Shown here piece by piece: positions 52,514 to 61,452 of a stretch of DNA of 64,000 bases. Every line of letters begins with the position of its first letter. Position 1 is the stretch's first letter. The DNA comes from Paracoccus sigandri (GTDB lineage Bacteria > Pseudomonadota > Alphaproteobacteria > Rhodobacterales > Rhodobacteraceae): assembly GCF_003709565.1 (NCBI RefSeq), contig NZ_QNRC01000007.1:124001-188000 (forward strand), written 5' to 3'. The notes under the pieces are model-generated. The model did no database searches, was not told the origin of the DNA, and saw nothing but the letters and a program-made list of their open reading frames with translations. Position numbers and translations under genes: made by a program.

Positions 52514-53392
52514 ATGTTCATCGTCTCGCTCATCGCCGCGCCCGGCCGTTCGCATGTCGAGGAATCGCTGCTGGAGGGGCTGGAGAAGGCCTGGGACGGC
52601 AGCGGGCGGCGCTGGCTGGAGCCGCAGATGGCGGGCGAATTCCGCATTACCCGGCTGCCCGACGATGCCGAACAGGTCTGGTCCGACCTGCAGGTGATCG
52701 GCATCGACCTCGTCCTGCAGCCCGAGGCGGGGCGGCGCAAGTCGATCCTGCTGGCCGACATGGATTCGACCATGATCGAACAGGAATGCATCGACGAACT
52801 GGCCGACATGGCCGGCGTCGGGCCGCGCGTGGCCGCCATCACCGCCCGCGCCATGAACGGAGAGCTGAACTTCCACGAGGCGCTGGTCGAACGCGTCGGC
52901 CTGCTGGCCGGGCTTCGCGAATCGGTCATCGCCGAGGTCCTGGCCACCCGCATCACCATGGCGCCGGGCGGGCGCGAGCTGGTGGCGACGATGCGCGCCA
53001 ATGGCGGCTATGCGGCGCTGGTCTCGGGCGGGTTCACCGCCTTCACCGGGCCGGTGGCGCGGATCCTGGGCTTCGACGAACACCGCGCCAACAACCTGCT
53101 GGCCGATGACGGCGTGCTGACCGGCCATGTCGCGCTGCCGGTGCTGGGCCGCGAGGCGAAGGTCCAGGCGCTGCGCGAGATCGCCGCCGCGCGCGGGGTG
53201 ACGCCGGAGCAGGTCATCGCGGTCGGCGACGGCGCGAACGACCTCGACATGCTGCACCTGGCCGGCACCGGCGTCGCGCTTCACGCCAAGCCCGCGGTGG
53301 CGGCGCAGGCCAGGATCCGCATCAATCACGGCGACCTGACCGCGCTGCTCTATCTGCAGGGCTACGCGCGGGCAGAGTTCGTCACGGGCTGA
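52514..53392 (+). CDS. serB: Phosphoserine phosphatase
   Basis: Final enzyme of serine synthesis, HAD superfamily, 292 residues. An N-terminal ~75-residue region is the usual SerB extension. [23 protein letters not shown] carries the nucleophile Asp82 and general acid Asp84. [11 protein letters not shown] and [27 protein letters not shown] complete the active site. Divergent from serC; its 3' end overlaps the convergent NMO-like gene by 11 nt. Confidence 0.96.
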   Translation: MFIVSLIAAPGRSHVEESLLEGLEKAWDGSGRRWLEPQMAGEFRITRLPDDAEQVWSDLQVIGIDLVLQPEAGRRKSILLADMDSTMIEQECIDELADMAGVGPRVAAITARAMNGELNFHEALVERVGLLAGLRESVIAEVLATRITMAPGGRELVATMRANGGYAALVSGGFTAFTGPVARILGFDEHRANNLLADDGVLTGHVALPVLGREAKVQALREIAAARGVTPEQVIAVGDGANDLDMLHLAGTGVALHAKPAVAAQARIRINHGDLTALLYLQGYARAEFVTG

Positions 53393-54383
53393 TCGCGGCC
53401 ACGGTTTCGGCGGCGGGCCGCGCCACGGCCTGGGCCGCGCCGGTCCCGGCCCAGAAGGCGCCATAGCCGGTCTCGCCCTGCGCCAAGGCGGCGGCGTTCA
53501 GCGCCTTGCCCGCGTCATAGGCCACCGGGTAATCGGGCGCCTCCTCGCCGTCGATGGCGGTGAACAGGTTTTCGACGCAACGCGCCGCCCGCCCCGAGAT
53601 CGCCCGCGTCATCACCGTGCGCCCCGACGACAGTGCCTCGCGATGGGCGGCGGGGTTGGCGGCCTCGGGCGCGCGCAGGAAGGCGGTGCCGCATTGCACC
53701 GCCACGGCGCCCGCGCGGGTCGCGGCGCGGGCATCCTCGCGCGTCATGATCCCTCCGGCGGCGATCAGCGGCAGGCCAAGCGGCCGCAGCCGGCCCAGCA
53801 GCGGCAGGGTCTCCAGCCGCTCGTCCGGGGCGTCGGGGTCGAAGATGCCGCGATGCCCGCCCGCCTGCCAGCCCTGCGCGACGATCCCGTCCAGCCCGGC
53901 ATCCAGGATCGCCTGCCCCTCGGCCTCGCTGGTGGCCGTGGCCAGAAGCCGCGCGCCGGTGTCGCGCAGGGCGGCGATCTGCTGGGGATTGGGCAGGCCG
54001 AAATGGAAGCTGACGAAGGCCGGGCGGGCATCCAGCAGCAGCGCCAGCATGGCCTCGTTCACGCGAAAGCTCTGATAGATCTCGTGCAGCGCCTCGGGCG
54101 GGGTGGCCCCGTGGCGGGCGAATTCGGGCGCCAGCCGCGCCAGCCAGCGGCCCTCGCGCAGATGGTCGCGCCGGGCGGGGGCGTGGCAGAACAGGTTCAC
54201 GCCGAAGGGCCGGCCGGTCAGCGCGCGGGTCTGCTCGATCGCGGCCCGCGCCCCCGTCGCGTCCAGCGCGCCAAGCGCCACGAAGCCCAGGCCCCCGGCC
54301 TCGCAGACCGCCGCCGCCAGCGCGGGCGTGGAGACGCCCGCCATCGGCGCCTGGATCAGCGGATGTTTCAGATCTTCCAGCAT
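53382..54383 (-). CDS. Nitronate monooxygenase / 2-nitropropane dioxygenase-like FMN protein
   Basis: A 333-residue TIM-barrel flavoprotein. [36 protein letters not shown] at the N-terminus, [42 protein letters not shown] (with the catalytic His) and [30 protein letters not shown]. Start at 54383 is set by AGGAGGAAGAC upstream. Substrate could be alkyl nitronates or another enoyl/quinone type. Follows the AEC transporter. Confidence 0.87.
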   Translation of the reverse strand: MLEDLKHPLIQAPMAGVSTPALAAAVCEAGGLGFVALGALDATGARAAIEQTRALTGRPFGVNLFCHAPARRDHLREGRWLARLAPEFARHGATPPEALHEIYQSFRVNEAMLALLLDARPAFVSFHFGLPNPQQIAALRDTGARLLATATSEAEGQAILDAGLDGIVAQGWQAGGHRGIFDPDAPDERLETLPLLGRLRPLGLPLIAAGGIMTREDARAATRAGAVAVQCGTAFLRAPEAANPAAHREALSSGRTVMTRAISGRAARCVENLFTAIDGEEAPDYPVAYDAGKALNAAALAQGETGYGAFWAGTGAAQAVARPAAETVAAISP

Positions 54384-54400
54384 GTCTTCCTCCTGTATGG

Positions 54401-55330
54401 TCATCCCTGTCCGATCAGCAGCATGACCACCGGGACGGTCACGATGCTGCCCGCCGTGGAAATCAGGATCGCGGTCGAGACCCGCTGCTGCGCCACCCCG
54501 AAATGTTGCGCCAGGATATAGACATTGCCCGCCACCGGCAGCGCGGCGGCGGCGATCATCACCCCGGCGGCGAAGGGTTGGACGCCGAAGACGAACAGCG
54601 CCGCCACCCCCACGGCCAGCGGATGCAGCACCAGCTTGGCAAAGCTGAGCCAGACCGAGGCCGCCAGCCGCTGCACCTTGCGCCCGGCCAGGCTGGCGCC
54701 GATGGCGAACAGCGCGCCGGGCGTCGCGGCCGCGCCCAGCAGCGCCAGGAACTCGTCCAGCGGCTGCGGCATCGGCAGCCGCGCCCAGGCCCAGGCCAGC
54801 CCGGCCAGCATCGAGACGATCATCGGGTTGGCGACGATCCCGCCCAATACGCCCAGCAGGCTGGCCATGCGCAGCCCGCCCCGGCGCGAGGCATGGACGA
54901 TCAGCGTGATCAGCGTCGAGAACACCAGCATGTCGATGGTCAGCACCATCAGCACCGGGCCGACGGCGCGCTCGCCCAGCAGCACGACCAGCATCGGCAC
55001 GCCCAGAAAGCCGGTATTGCCGATCATGCAGCATTGCGCCTCCATCGCGGCCTCGGGCAGCGGAAGCCCGCGCGCGCGGGCCGCGACAAGCCCCAGGACC
55101 CAGACCAGGACCGAGCCCGCCAGATAGGCCATCACGAAGCGGCGGTCGAACAGCCGCGCCAGGTCCAGCCCGGCGGCGAAGCGGAACAGCATCGCCGACA
55201 GCGCGAAATAGAAGACGAATTTCGTCAGCCAGGCGGCGGCCTCCTGCGGGAAGAAACGCGTCCGCGCGGCCAGCCAGCCCAGCCCGATCAGCCCGAAGAA
55301 GGGCAGGGTCTTCAGAAAGATCGGCCACAT
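54401..55330 (-). CDS. AEC family transporter (auxin efflux carrier superfamily)
   Basis: A 309-residue inner-membrane protein with about ten helices. FLKTLPFFGLIGLGWLAARTRFFP, CCMIGNTGFLGVPMLVVLLGERA with the family's Asn-Gly break, ALLGAAATPGALFAIGASLAG, and LPVAGNVYILAQHFGVAQQRVSTAILISTAGSIVTVP. Substrate unknown, probably an organic acid or amino acid. Its end is 18 bp before the NMO-like start. Confidence 0.9.
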   Translation of the reverse strand: MWPIFLKTLPFFGLIGLGWLAARTRFFPQEAAAWLTKFVFYFALSAMLFRFAAGLDLARLFDRRFVMAYLAGSVLVWVLGLVAARARGLPLPEAAMEAQCCMIGNTGFLGVPMLVVLLGERAVGPVLMVLTIDMLVFSTLITLIVHASRRGGLRMASLLGVLGGIVANPMIVSMLAGLAWAWARLPMPQPLDEFLALLGAAATPGALFAIGASLAGRKVQRLAASVWLSFAKLVLHPLAVGVAALFVFGVQPFAAGVMIAAAALPVAGNVYILAQHFGVAQQRVSTAILISTAGSIVTVPVVMLLIGQG

Positions 55331-55376
55331 CAGGCCAGGGTTCCGTCGGCGCGCATCATCTCCCCCAGGGGCGGGG

Positions 55377-56357
55377 TCAGCCCGATCCGATCAGCACCCC
55401 CACGGCCAGGACCAAACCACCGCCCACGACCACTTGCAAGGTCGCGCGCCAGAACGGCGTCTGCATCCAGCGCTTCTGGATCCAGGCGATCGCCCACAGC
55501 TCGATGAAGACGACGACGAAGGCGATGGTCGTGGCGGTCCAGAAATGCGGGATCAGATAGGGCAGCGCATGGCCAAGCCCGCCCACCGCCGTCATCACCC
55601 CCGAGGCGATGCCCCGCTTGAAGGGCGATCCGCGCCCCGAGACCACCCCGTCGTCGGAGGCCGCCTCGGTGAAACCCATGCTGATCCCGGCGCCCAGGCT
55701 GGCGGCCAGCCCGACCAGGAAGGTCGTCCAGGGATCCTGCGTGGCGAAGGCGGTCGCGAAGATCGGCGCCAGGGTCGAGACCGAGCCGTCCATCAGCCCC
55801 GCCAGCCCCGGCTGCACCCAGGTCAGCACGAAACCGCGCCGGGCCACGGCATCCTCCTCGGCGCGCGCGGCGGCGGTCAGGTGCTCGGCCTCCAGCCGGT
55901 CGGCGCGCGCCTCGTGCCCGCGCTCGGCGGCGGCCAGGTCGCCCAGCAGCCTGCGCGTGCCCGCATCGGTGGTCCGCTGCGCCGCGCGGGCATAGAATTC
56001 GGCCGCGTCATGCTCCATCAGCGCGGCTTCCCGGCGGATCGCCTCCAGCGACAGGTTCCGCATCATCCATGCCGGGCGGCGGCCGAAATAGCCCGCCACA
56101 TGCTCGCGCCGGATCACCGGGATCGCCTCGCCGAAGCGCGCCCGATAGGCCTCGATCAGCAATTGCCGGTGCCGGTCCTCCTCGGCGCCCACCCCCTCGA
56201 AGACCGCGGCCGTCGCCGGATAGTCCCTGCGCAGGAATTCCGCCCAGTGGCGATAGATCCGCGCGTCATCCTCTTCCGAGGATATGGCCAGCGCCAGCAC
56301 CTCCTGCTCGGTCAGGTCGGCAAAGCGCTTGCGCGACAGGGCAAGGGACATGTTCAT
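55377..56357 (-). CDS. mbfA: Membrane-bound ferritin MbfA (ferritin-like domain + VIT1/CCC1 transporter)
   Basis: A 326-residue inner-membrane iron exporter-type protein. The N-terminal ferritin-like domain has paired Glu motifs: [55 protein letters not shown]. The C-terminal half is a VIT1 transporter with [32 protein letters not shown] and [14 protein letters not shown]. In Rhizobiaceae MbfA exports iron under Irr control. The ATG at 56357 lies inside palindromic repeat copy D; ATG at 56351 is the alternative. Confidence 0.92.
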   Translation of the reverse strand: MNMSLALSRKRFADLTEQEVLALAISSEEDDARIYRHWAEFLRRDYPATAAVFEGVGAEEDRHRQLLIEAYRARFGEAIPVIRREHVAGYFGRRPAWMMRNLSLEAIRREAALMEHDAAEFYARAAQRTTDAGTRRLLGDLAAAERGHEARADRLEAEHLTAAARAEEDAVARRGFVLTWVQPGLAGLMDGSVSTLAPIFATAFATQDPWTTFLVGLAASLGAGISMGFTEAASDDGVVSGRGSPFKRGIASGVMTAVGGLGHALPYLIPHFWTATTIAFVVVFIELWAIAWIQKRWMQTPFWRATLQVVVGGGLVLAVGVLIGSG

Positions 56358-56416
56358 CTTGGCTCAAATATCCTCGGGGGTGAGGGCGCTTGCGCCCGAG
56401 GGGGCGGAAGGCCCCC
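56354..56416 (+). repeat. GC-rich palindromic repeat, copy D (spans tusA-like 3' end and mbfA start)
   Basis: TCATCTTGG, CTCAAATATCCTCGGGGGTG, inverted repeat GGGCGC-tt-GCGCCC (56384-56397), and second inverted repeat GGGGGC-ggaag-GCCCCC (56400-56416). Same plan as copy A. Read on the minus strand, it encodes the last residues of the TusA-like protein and its stop, then supplies the first ATG of mbfA. Confidence 0.8.
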
Positions 56417-56636
56417 TTTCGACGGTGAATTCCCGCGCCCCGTCCGCCAGATCGCGCATCCCGACAAGACGATGCCCGGCGCCCTCGCAGAAATGCGGCA
56501 CGTCGATCACCGCCGCCGGGTCGGTGGCCACCAGCCGCAGCCGGCTGCCCGGCGGCAGGGGCAGCAGCATCTTGCGCAGCCGCAGCACCGGCAGCGGGCA
56601 CAGCAGCCCGCGGGCATCGATCTCGGCGCCGCTCAT
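56364..56636 (-). CDS. TusA-like sulfurtransferase
   Basis: A 90-residue SirA/TusA-family protein with the catalytic Cys-Pro motif IDARGLLCPLPVLRLRK and a beta-alpha sulfur-carrier fold ending near FTVER. The last ~16 residues (GPSAPSGASALTPEDI) and the stop codon are encoded by palindromic repeat copy D, so the natural fold probably ends before them. Overlaps the DUF2478 gene by 4 nt. Role: persulfide transfer, partner unknown. Confidence 0.85.
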   Translation of the reverse strand: MSGAEIDARGLLCPLPVLRLRKMLLPLPPGSRLRLVATDPAAVIDVPHFCEGAGHRLVGMRDLADGAREFTVERGPSAPSGASALTPEDI

Positions 56637-57139
56637 GCCGCCCTGGCGGCGCGGCGGCACCATTCGGCCAGCGCGGCGGGCTCGATCCGCTCGGCCATGC
56701 CGGCGGCGAATTCGGCGAAGGCCTCGCGCTGCTCGGGCGGCACATGCAGCATCACCGGCAGCCCGTCGGCGACCGCATGGGCGATCAGCGTGCGGAAACC
56801 GCGCCCCACCGCCTCCTGCCGGCCGAATTTCGGCACGATCAGGATCTCGGCCCCGGCCAGCCGCCGGCCCACCCGCGCCGCCGCCATCTCCAGCGCGCCC
56901 GGATCCAGCCGGCAGCCGCTGGACCCCGCCCCCAGCGATTGCGAGATGCGGATCGGCGCGCCTTCCTCGCCGATCACCAGGATGTCCATGTCGCAGGCGC
57001 AATCGGCGCCCAGGTCGGTATTCACCTGCACCGCCCCGGCGACGCGGAAGCCCTCGTCCGCCAGGTCCCCGGCCAGTCGCGCCAGGACCCGATCCGCCTC
57101 GCCATCGGCGGCACCGTCCAATCCGAACCAACCCAGCAT
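56633..57139 (-). CDS. DUF2478 protein
   Basis: A 168-residue protein. SGCRLDPGALEMAAARVGRRLAGAEILIVPKFGRQEAVGRGFRTLIAHAVADGLPVMLHVP matches the DUF2478 signature, a nucleotide-binding-like family often near molybdenum or sulfur genes. Three Cys in DCACDMD and SGCR are noteworthy. ATG at 57139 follows GGAGG. First gene of DUF2478-tusA-like-mbfA. Function unknown. Confidence 0.75.
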   Translation of the reverse strand: MLGWFGLDGAADGEADRVLARLAGDLADEGFRVAGAVQVNTDLGADCACDMDILVIGEEGAPIRISQSLGAGSSGCRLDPGALEMAAARVGRRLAGAEILIVPKFGRQEAVGRGFRTLIAHAVADGLPVMLHVPPEQREAFAEFAAGMAERIEPAALAEWCRRAARAA

Positions 57140-57240
57140 GGGACCTCCGTTCCGCATCCGTGCCCCTTTTTCCGCGTCGCGGCCGGGTTGGCAACGGTTT
57201 TCTGGCTGACCTTCGCCGCCGCCCGCGCTAGAGAAGCCGC

Positions 57241-57693
57241 ATGACCGATTACGACGCACTTGCCGCCCGCATCCGGGCCCTGACCGAGGGCGAGACCGAC
57301 GAGGTCGCGCTGATGGCGACGCTGGCCTGCGAGATCCACCATGCCGACGACCGCTTCGACTGGACCGGCTTCTACCGCGTGACCGCGCCCCGGATGCTGA
57401 AGATCGGCCCCTATCAGGGCGGGCATGGCTGCCTGGTTATCCCCTTCTCGCGCGGGGTCTGCGGCGCGGCCGCGCGCAGCGGGCAGGCGCAGATCGTCCC
57501 CGACGTGGACGCCTTTCCCGGCCATATCGCCTGCGCCAGCTCGACCCGATCCGAGCTGGTGCTGCCGGTCGTCGGCGCCGGCGGGCGGCTGATCGGGGTG
57601 CTGGACATCGACAGCGACCAGTCCGATGCTTTCAACGCCACCGATGCCGAACGATTGGGGAGGATCCTGGACGATGTCTTCGGAACGCTCTGA
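57241..57693 (+). CDS. msrC: Free methionine-(R)-sulfoxide reductase (GAF domain)
   Basis: A 150-residue cytosolic GAF-domain enzyme that reduces free Met-R-sulfoxide with thioredoxin. FDWTGFYRV, GCLVIPFSRGVCGAAARSGQ, VPDVDAFPGHIACASSTRSELVLPV and GVLDIDSDQSDAFNATD carry the three active-site cysteines. Overlaps the GFA gene by 20 nt. Confidence 0.92.
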   Translation: MTDYDALAARIRALTEGETDEVALMATLACEIHHADDRFDWTGFYRVTAPRMLKIGPYQGGHGCLVIPFSRGVCGAAARSGQAQIVPDVDAFPGHIACASSTRSELVLPVVGAGGRLIGVLDIDSDQSDAFNATDAERLGRILDDVFGTL

Positions 57694-58075
57694 CTTCACC
57701 GGGCAGTGCCTCTGCGGCGCGGTCCGCTTCGCGGGCCATGCGGCCGACCAGCCCTTCCATGTCTGCCATTGCGGCCAGTGCCGACGCTGGTCGGGCCATT
57801 ACTGGTCGGCCTTCGAGGCCGAGGAGCTGCGCATCGACGAGCGCGACGCGCTGCGCTGGTTCCGCTCGTCCCAGCAGGCCGAGCGCGGCTTCTGCCGGCA
57901 TTGCGGATCGTCGCTGTTCTGGCGGCGCATCGGCTCGGACCGGACCGAGGTCGCGCCGGGCGCGCTGGACGCGCCGACCGGCCTGCGCCCCAGCGGGCAT
58001 ATCTACGTGGCCGACAAGGGTGACTACTACGACATCACCGACGGATTGCCGCAATACGCGCAGGAAAGCCGATAG
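57674..58075 (+). CDS. GFA family (glutathione-dependent formaldehyde-activating-like) zinc protein
   Basis: A 133-residue cytosolic protein with the GFA zinc ligands CLCGAVRF, CHCGQCRRWSG and FCRHCGSSLFW, plus GHIYVADKGDYYDI. The substrate is not known; the formaldehyde-activating role is not established for most members. Start overlaps msrC by 20 nt, so the pair is coupled. Confidence 0.88.
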   Translation: MSSERSDFTGQCLCGAVRFAGHAADQPFHVCHCGQCRRWSGHYWSAFEAEELRIDERDALRWFRSSQQAERGFCRHCGSSLFWRRIGSDRTEVAPGALDAPTGLRPSGHIYVADKGDYYDITDGLPQYAQESR

Positions 58076-58076
58076 C

Positions 58077-58703
58077 ATGATCTGGGAGACGCTGGCAAAT
58101 ATCCCGCTGCCGCAGCTGACCGCCTTCCTCATCGGCGGGCTGGTGCTGAACTTCGCGCCCGGCCAGGACGTGTTCTTCGCCACCGCCTGCGGCATCCAGG
58201 GCGGCCCGCGCGCCGGCGCCTTCGCGGGGCTGGGCGTCGGGCTGGGGGTGCTGATGCACCTGGCCATGGCGACGGTCGGGCTTGGCGCGGTGGTCGCCGC
58301 CCATCCCGAGGCGCTGCGCGCGGTCAAATATGCCGGCGCGGCCTATCTTCTGTGGCTGGCCTGGAAAAGCTGGACGGCGGGGCCGGTGGACCCTTCGGCC
58401 CGCGGCAGCGCCCGGCCGTGGAACATCGTCCGGCGCGGCTTCCTGTCCAATGCGCTGAACCCCAAGCCGGTGCTGTTCCTGCTGGCCTTCCTGCCGCAAT
58501 TCACCAATCCCGTCTGGGGGCCGGTCTGGCAGCAGGTGCTGGGCCTGGGGCTGATCTTCGCGCTGACCGGCACGCTGGTGACGATGGGCTACGGCGTCGT
58601 CGCGGGCCATGCCGGGCAGGTCATCGGCCGCCGCCTGGGGCTGGTGAACCGGATCGCGGCGGTCATGTTCGCCGGGCTGGCCGTCCGGCTGGTCGCCAGA
58701 TGA
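58077..58703 (+). CDS. LysE family translocator
   Basis: A 208-residue inner-membrane amino-acid or metabolite exporter. LIGGLVLNFAPGQDVFFATACGIQGGPRAGAFAGLGVGLG is the LysE/RhtB signature, with AAYLLWLAWKSW and FLSNALNPKPVLFLLAFLPQF. Begins 1 bp after the GFA stop and overlaps the RluA gene (ATGA). Confidence 0.92.
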   Translation: MIWETLANIPLPQLTAFLIGGLVLNFAPGQDVFFATACGIQGGPRAGAFAGLGVGLGVLMHLAMATVGLGAVVAAHPEALRAVKYAGAAYLLWLAWKSWTAGPVDPSARGSARPWNIVRRGFLSNALNPKPVLFLLAFLPQFTNPVWGPVWQQVLGLGLIFALTGTLVTMGYGVVAGHAGQVIGRRLGLVNRIAAVMFAGLAVRLVAR

Positions 58704-59356
58704 GCGCCACCGCCTTCACCTATGCCCCGCCGCCCGAGGCGCCCGAGATCCTCCATGCCGATCACGAGATCCTGGTGGTGGACAAGCCCTCGGGCCTGCT
58801 CTCGGTGCCGGGGCGCGGTCCCGACAAGGCCGATTGCCTGATCGAGCGGCTGCGCGGCCCCTTTCCGACCGTGCTTCTGGTCCACCGGCTGGATCTGGAC
58901 ACCTCGGGCGTCATCATCTTCGGCCTGACGCCCCACGCGCAGCGCAGCCTCGCCCGCCAGTTCGAGGAGCGGCGCGTCAGGAAGGCCTATGTCGCGCGGG
59001 TGGCCGGCCGGCTGCAGCCGACGACCGGCCGCGTCGATCTGCCGCTGATCGTGGACTGGCCGAACCGGCCGCGCCAGAAGGTCGACCATCAGGAAGGCCG
59101 CGCCGCGCAGACCGACTGGAAGGTGATCCGCGCGGGCGAGGACGAGACCCGCGTGCGGCTGTTCCCGCTGACCGGCCGCAGCCACCAGCTGCGCGTCCAC
59201 ATGGCGGAAACCGGCCACCCGATCCTGGGCGATCCGCTTTATGCCAGCGGCGCGGCGGCCGCGCATCCGCGCCTGATGCTGCACGCCGAAAGCCTGCGGG
59301 TGAAACATCCCGACAGCGGCGTGCAGATGACCTTCCGGGCGCCGGTCCCGTTCTGA
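58700..59356 (+). CDS. RluA family pseudouridine synthase
   Basis: A 218-residue pseudouridylate synthase, short form with no S4 domain, hence resembling RluA rather than RluC/D. HEILVVDKPSGLLSVPG, the catalytic Asp65 in VHRLDLDTSGVIIFG, RRVRKAYVARVAG, and LTGRSHQLRVHMAETGHPILGDPLY. RNA target (23S U746 and tRNA U32 in E. coli RluA) is inferred. Ends 4 bp before the convergent MBL gene. Confidence 0.92.
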   Translation: MSATAFTYAPPPEAPEILHADHEILVVDKPSGLLSVPGRGPDKADCLIERLRGPFPTVLLVHRLDLDTSGVIIFGLTPHAQRSLARQFEERRVRKAYVARVAGRLQPTTGRVDLPLIVDWPNRPRQKVDHQEGRAAQTDWKVIRAGEDETRVRLFPLTGRSHQLRVHMAETGHPILGDPLYASGAAAAHPRLMLHAESLRVKHPDSGVQMTFRAPVPF

Positions 59357-59360
59357 CGCG

Positions 59361-60131
59361 CTATTCGCCCTCGGGATACCAGTTGGCGATGACCACCTGC
59401 GTCTCGGGGCTGGCCTCGGCCACCAGCCGGGCGAATTCGGCCAGGTCGCTGCCGCGGTGGTGATAGGGATAGACGATCCGGGGCTGGAATTCGCCCACCG
59501 CATCGGCGGCCTGCTCGACCGTCATCGTATAGGGCAGGTTCATCGGCAGGAAGGCGGCGTGGATGTCCTCCAGCGCGCGCAGCTCGGGCGTGTCCTCGGT
59601 ATCGCCGGCGATCAGGAAGCGGCTGCCGCCGATGGTCAGCACATAGCCGTTGTCGCGGCCGCGCGGGTGATATTGCAGCCGGTCCTCCGAGATGTTGTAG
59701 GCCGGGATCGCCTCGATGCGGATGCCCAGCACCTCGACCGCCTCGCCATTGGCCATCTGCGTGGCGCGTTCCTGCATCTCGGGCGGCAGCTTCACGCCCA
59801 CCGAGGCATTGGCGATCAGCCGCACGGCGGGCAGCGCCTCCAGCGTCGGCAGGTCGAAATGGTCGCCATGTTCATGGGTGATCAGGATCAGCTGCGGCTG
59901 CGGCAGGTTCGCGTATTTCGCCGCGCCGCCGACCGGATCGACAAGGATGGCGCCGCCCGGCGTCTCGATCAGCATCGAGGCGTGATCGACCGGATGGATC
60001 ACCACCTCTCCGCCCTCGACGGCATGGCGATGGGCGGTGGCGGCACTCTGGGCGGCGGCCCATCGCGGCAGGGCGCTGGCGCCAAGCGCCGCCGCGGCGA
60101 TGGTCAGGCCCGTTCGACGGGTCATCTGCAT
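59361..60131 (-). CDS. Exported MBL-fold metallohydrolase
   Basis: A 256-residue protein with a twin-arginine-like signal (TRRTGLTIAAAALGASALPRWAAA). The metallo-beta-lactamase-fold ligands are in LITHEHGDHFDLPTLEAL and LIAGDTEDTPELRAL, with the terminal His in VYPYHHRGSD. Resembles UlaG/RomA-type L-ascorbate-6-phosphate lactonase-like hydrolases. ATG at 60131 has AGGAGG 7 nt upstream. Substrate unknown. Confidence 0.85.
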   Translation of the reverse strand: MQMTRRTGLTIAAAALGASALPRWAAAQSAATAHRHAVEGGEVVIHPVDHASMLIETPGGAILVDPVGGAAKYANLPQPQLILITHEHGDHFDLPTLEALPAVRLIANASVGVKLPPEMQERATQMANGEAVEVLGIRIEAIPAYNISEDRLQYHPRGRDNGYVLTIGGSRFLIAGDTEDTPELRALEDIHAAFLPMNLPYTMTVEQAADAVGEFQPRIVYPYHHRGSDLAEFARLVAEASPETQVVIANWYPEGE

Positions 60132-60253
60132 GGGAAATCCTCCTGCTGGCAGGTTGGTCTCGGGGTCCAACGCCCTGAAGGGCCGACGGTTCCGCGCGCT
60201 TGCGGGCTTTCGGGCGCCGGCCTAGAACGGAGCCGACAACAGCGGAGACGGCG

Positions 60254-61309
60254 ATGACGCATCTGTGGGTAAGGGCCGAAAGCCGCCCGAACGAGGACCG
60301 GGCGGGCATCACCCCCGAGGGCGTGGCCGCGCTGCAGAAGCAGGGCTTCCGGGTCACGGTCGAGGACAGCCCGCGCCGGATCATCCCCACCGATGCCTAT
60401 CGCGCGACCGGCGCCGCCATCGCGCCCGAGGGCAGCTGGACCACCGCCCCCGATGACGCGATCGTCTTCGGCCTGAAGGAGCTGCCCGAGGACGGCACGC
60501 CCCTGCGCCATCGCCACGTCATGTTCGGCCACGCCTTCAAGGGCCAGCCCGCCGGGCAGGCGCTGCTGCGCCGCTTCAAGGCCGGGGGCGGCGCGCTCTA
60601 CGACCTGGAATACCTGCTGGACGAGGACGGCCGCCGCCTTGCCGCCTTCGGCTATTGGGCGGGCTATGCGGGCGCCGCGGTGTCGCTGCAATGCTGGGCG
60701 GCGCAGCAGTCGGGCGGGATCTGCCCGCCGGTCCATGCCTGGCCGGATCGCGACGCGCTGACCGCCGACCTGCGCGCCCGGCTGGACGCCACCGGCCGCC
60801 CGCGCCCCCGCGCCATCGTCATCGGCGCGAAGGGCCGGGTCGGCACCGGCGCCTCGGACCTGCTGAGCGCGATGGGCTTGCGCGTCACCCGCTGGGACCT
60901 GGCCGAGACCGCCCATGGCGGCCCCTTCCCCGAGGTGCTGGCGCATGAAATCTTCGTCAACGCGATCCTGGCCGGGCCCGGCGTGCCGGTCTTCGTGCCG
61001 TCCGAGGCCGTGGCGCCGGGCCGCGCCTTGAGCGTCATTGGCGATGTCGCCTGTGATCCGACCAGCGATTTTTCCCCGATCAAGGTCTATGACCGCACGA
61101 CGACATGGCAGGAACCGGCGCTGCGCGTGGCGGAGGATCCGGTGCTGGACGTGATGGCGATCGACAACCTGCCCTCGATGCTGCCCCGCGAAAGTTCGTT
61201 GGACTATGCCGCCCAGCTGCTGCCGGTGCTGCAGCGGCTGGACAGGATCGGGGACGGACCCTGGGGCCGCGCCGCCGCCATCTTCCGCGACCATCTTAAG
61301 CGGGCCTGA
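60254..61309 (+). CDS. Saccharopine dehydrogenase (NAD+, L-lysine-forming)
   Basis: A 351-residue AlaDH/PNT-family protein. HLWVRAESRPNEDRAGITPEGVAALQKQGFRVTVEDSPRRIIP, FGHAFKGQPAG, YDLEYLLDEDGRRLAAFGYWAGYAGA, the NAD-binding-like IVIGAKGRVGTGA, and DRTTTWQEP fit the fungal Lys1-type enzyme. It would interconvert saccharopine with lysine and 2-oxoglutarate. ATG at 60254 follows GGAGACGGCG. Confidence 0.85.
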   Translation: MTHLWVRAESRPNEDRAGITPEGVAALQKQGFRVTVEDSPRRIIPTDAYRATGAAIAPEGSWTTAPDDAIVFGLKELPEDGTPLRHRHVMFGHAFKGQPAGQALLRRFKAGGGALYDLEYLLDEDGRRLAAFGYWAGYAGAAVSLQCWAAQQSGGICPPVHAWPDRDALTADLRARLDATGRPRPRAIVIGAKGRVGTGASDLLSAMGLRVTRWDLAETAHGGPFPEVLAHEIFVNAILAGPGVPVFVPSEAVAPGRALSVIGDVACDPTSDFSPIKVYDRTTTWQEPALRVAEDPVLDVMAIDNLPSMLPRESSLDYAAQLLPVLQRLDRIGDGPWGRAAAIFRDHLKRA

Positions 61310-61452
61310 AGCCGCGCCGGCGGCACGGCCCGCCCCATGACGCGGATGTTATCGGCGCCGGGGAACGCGGCGCCGGGTTATCGTGTTAGGATCGCAGGAA
61401 TTTCTGACCCCCGCGTTTCCCACGTCCCGACCGAACCGACGAAAGGCCAGCC

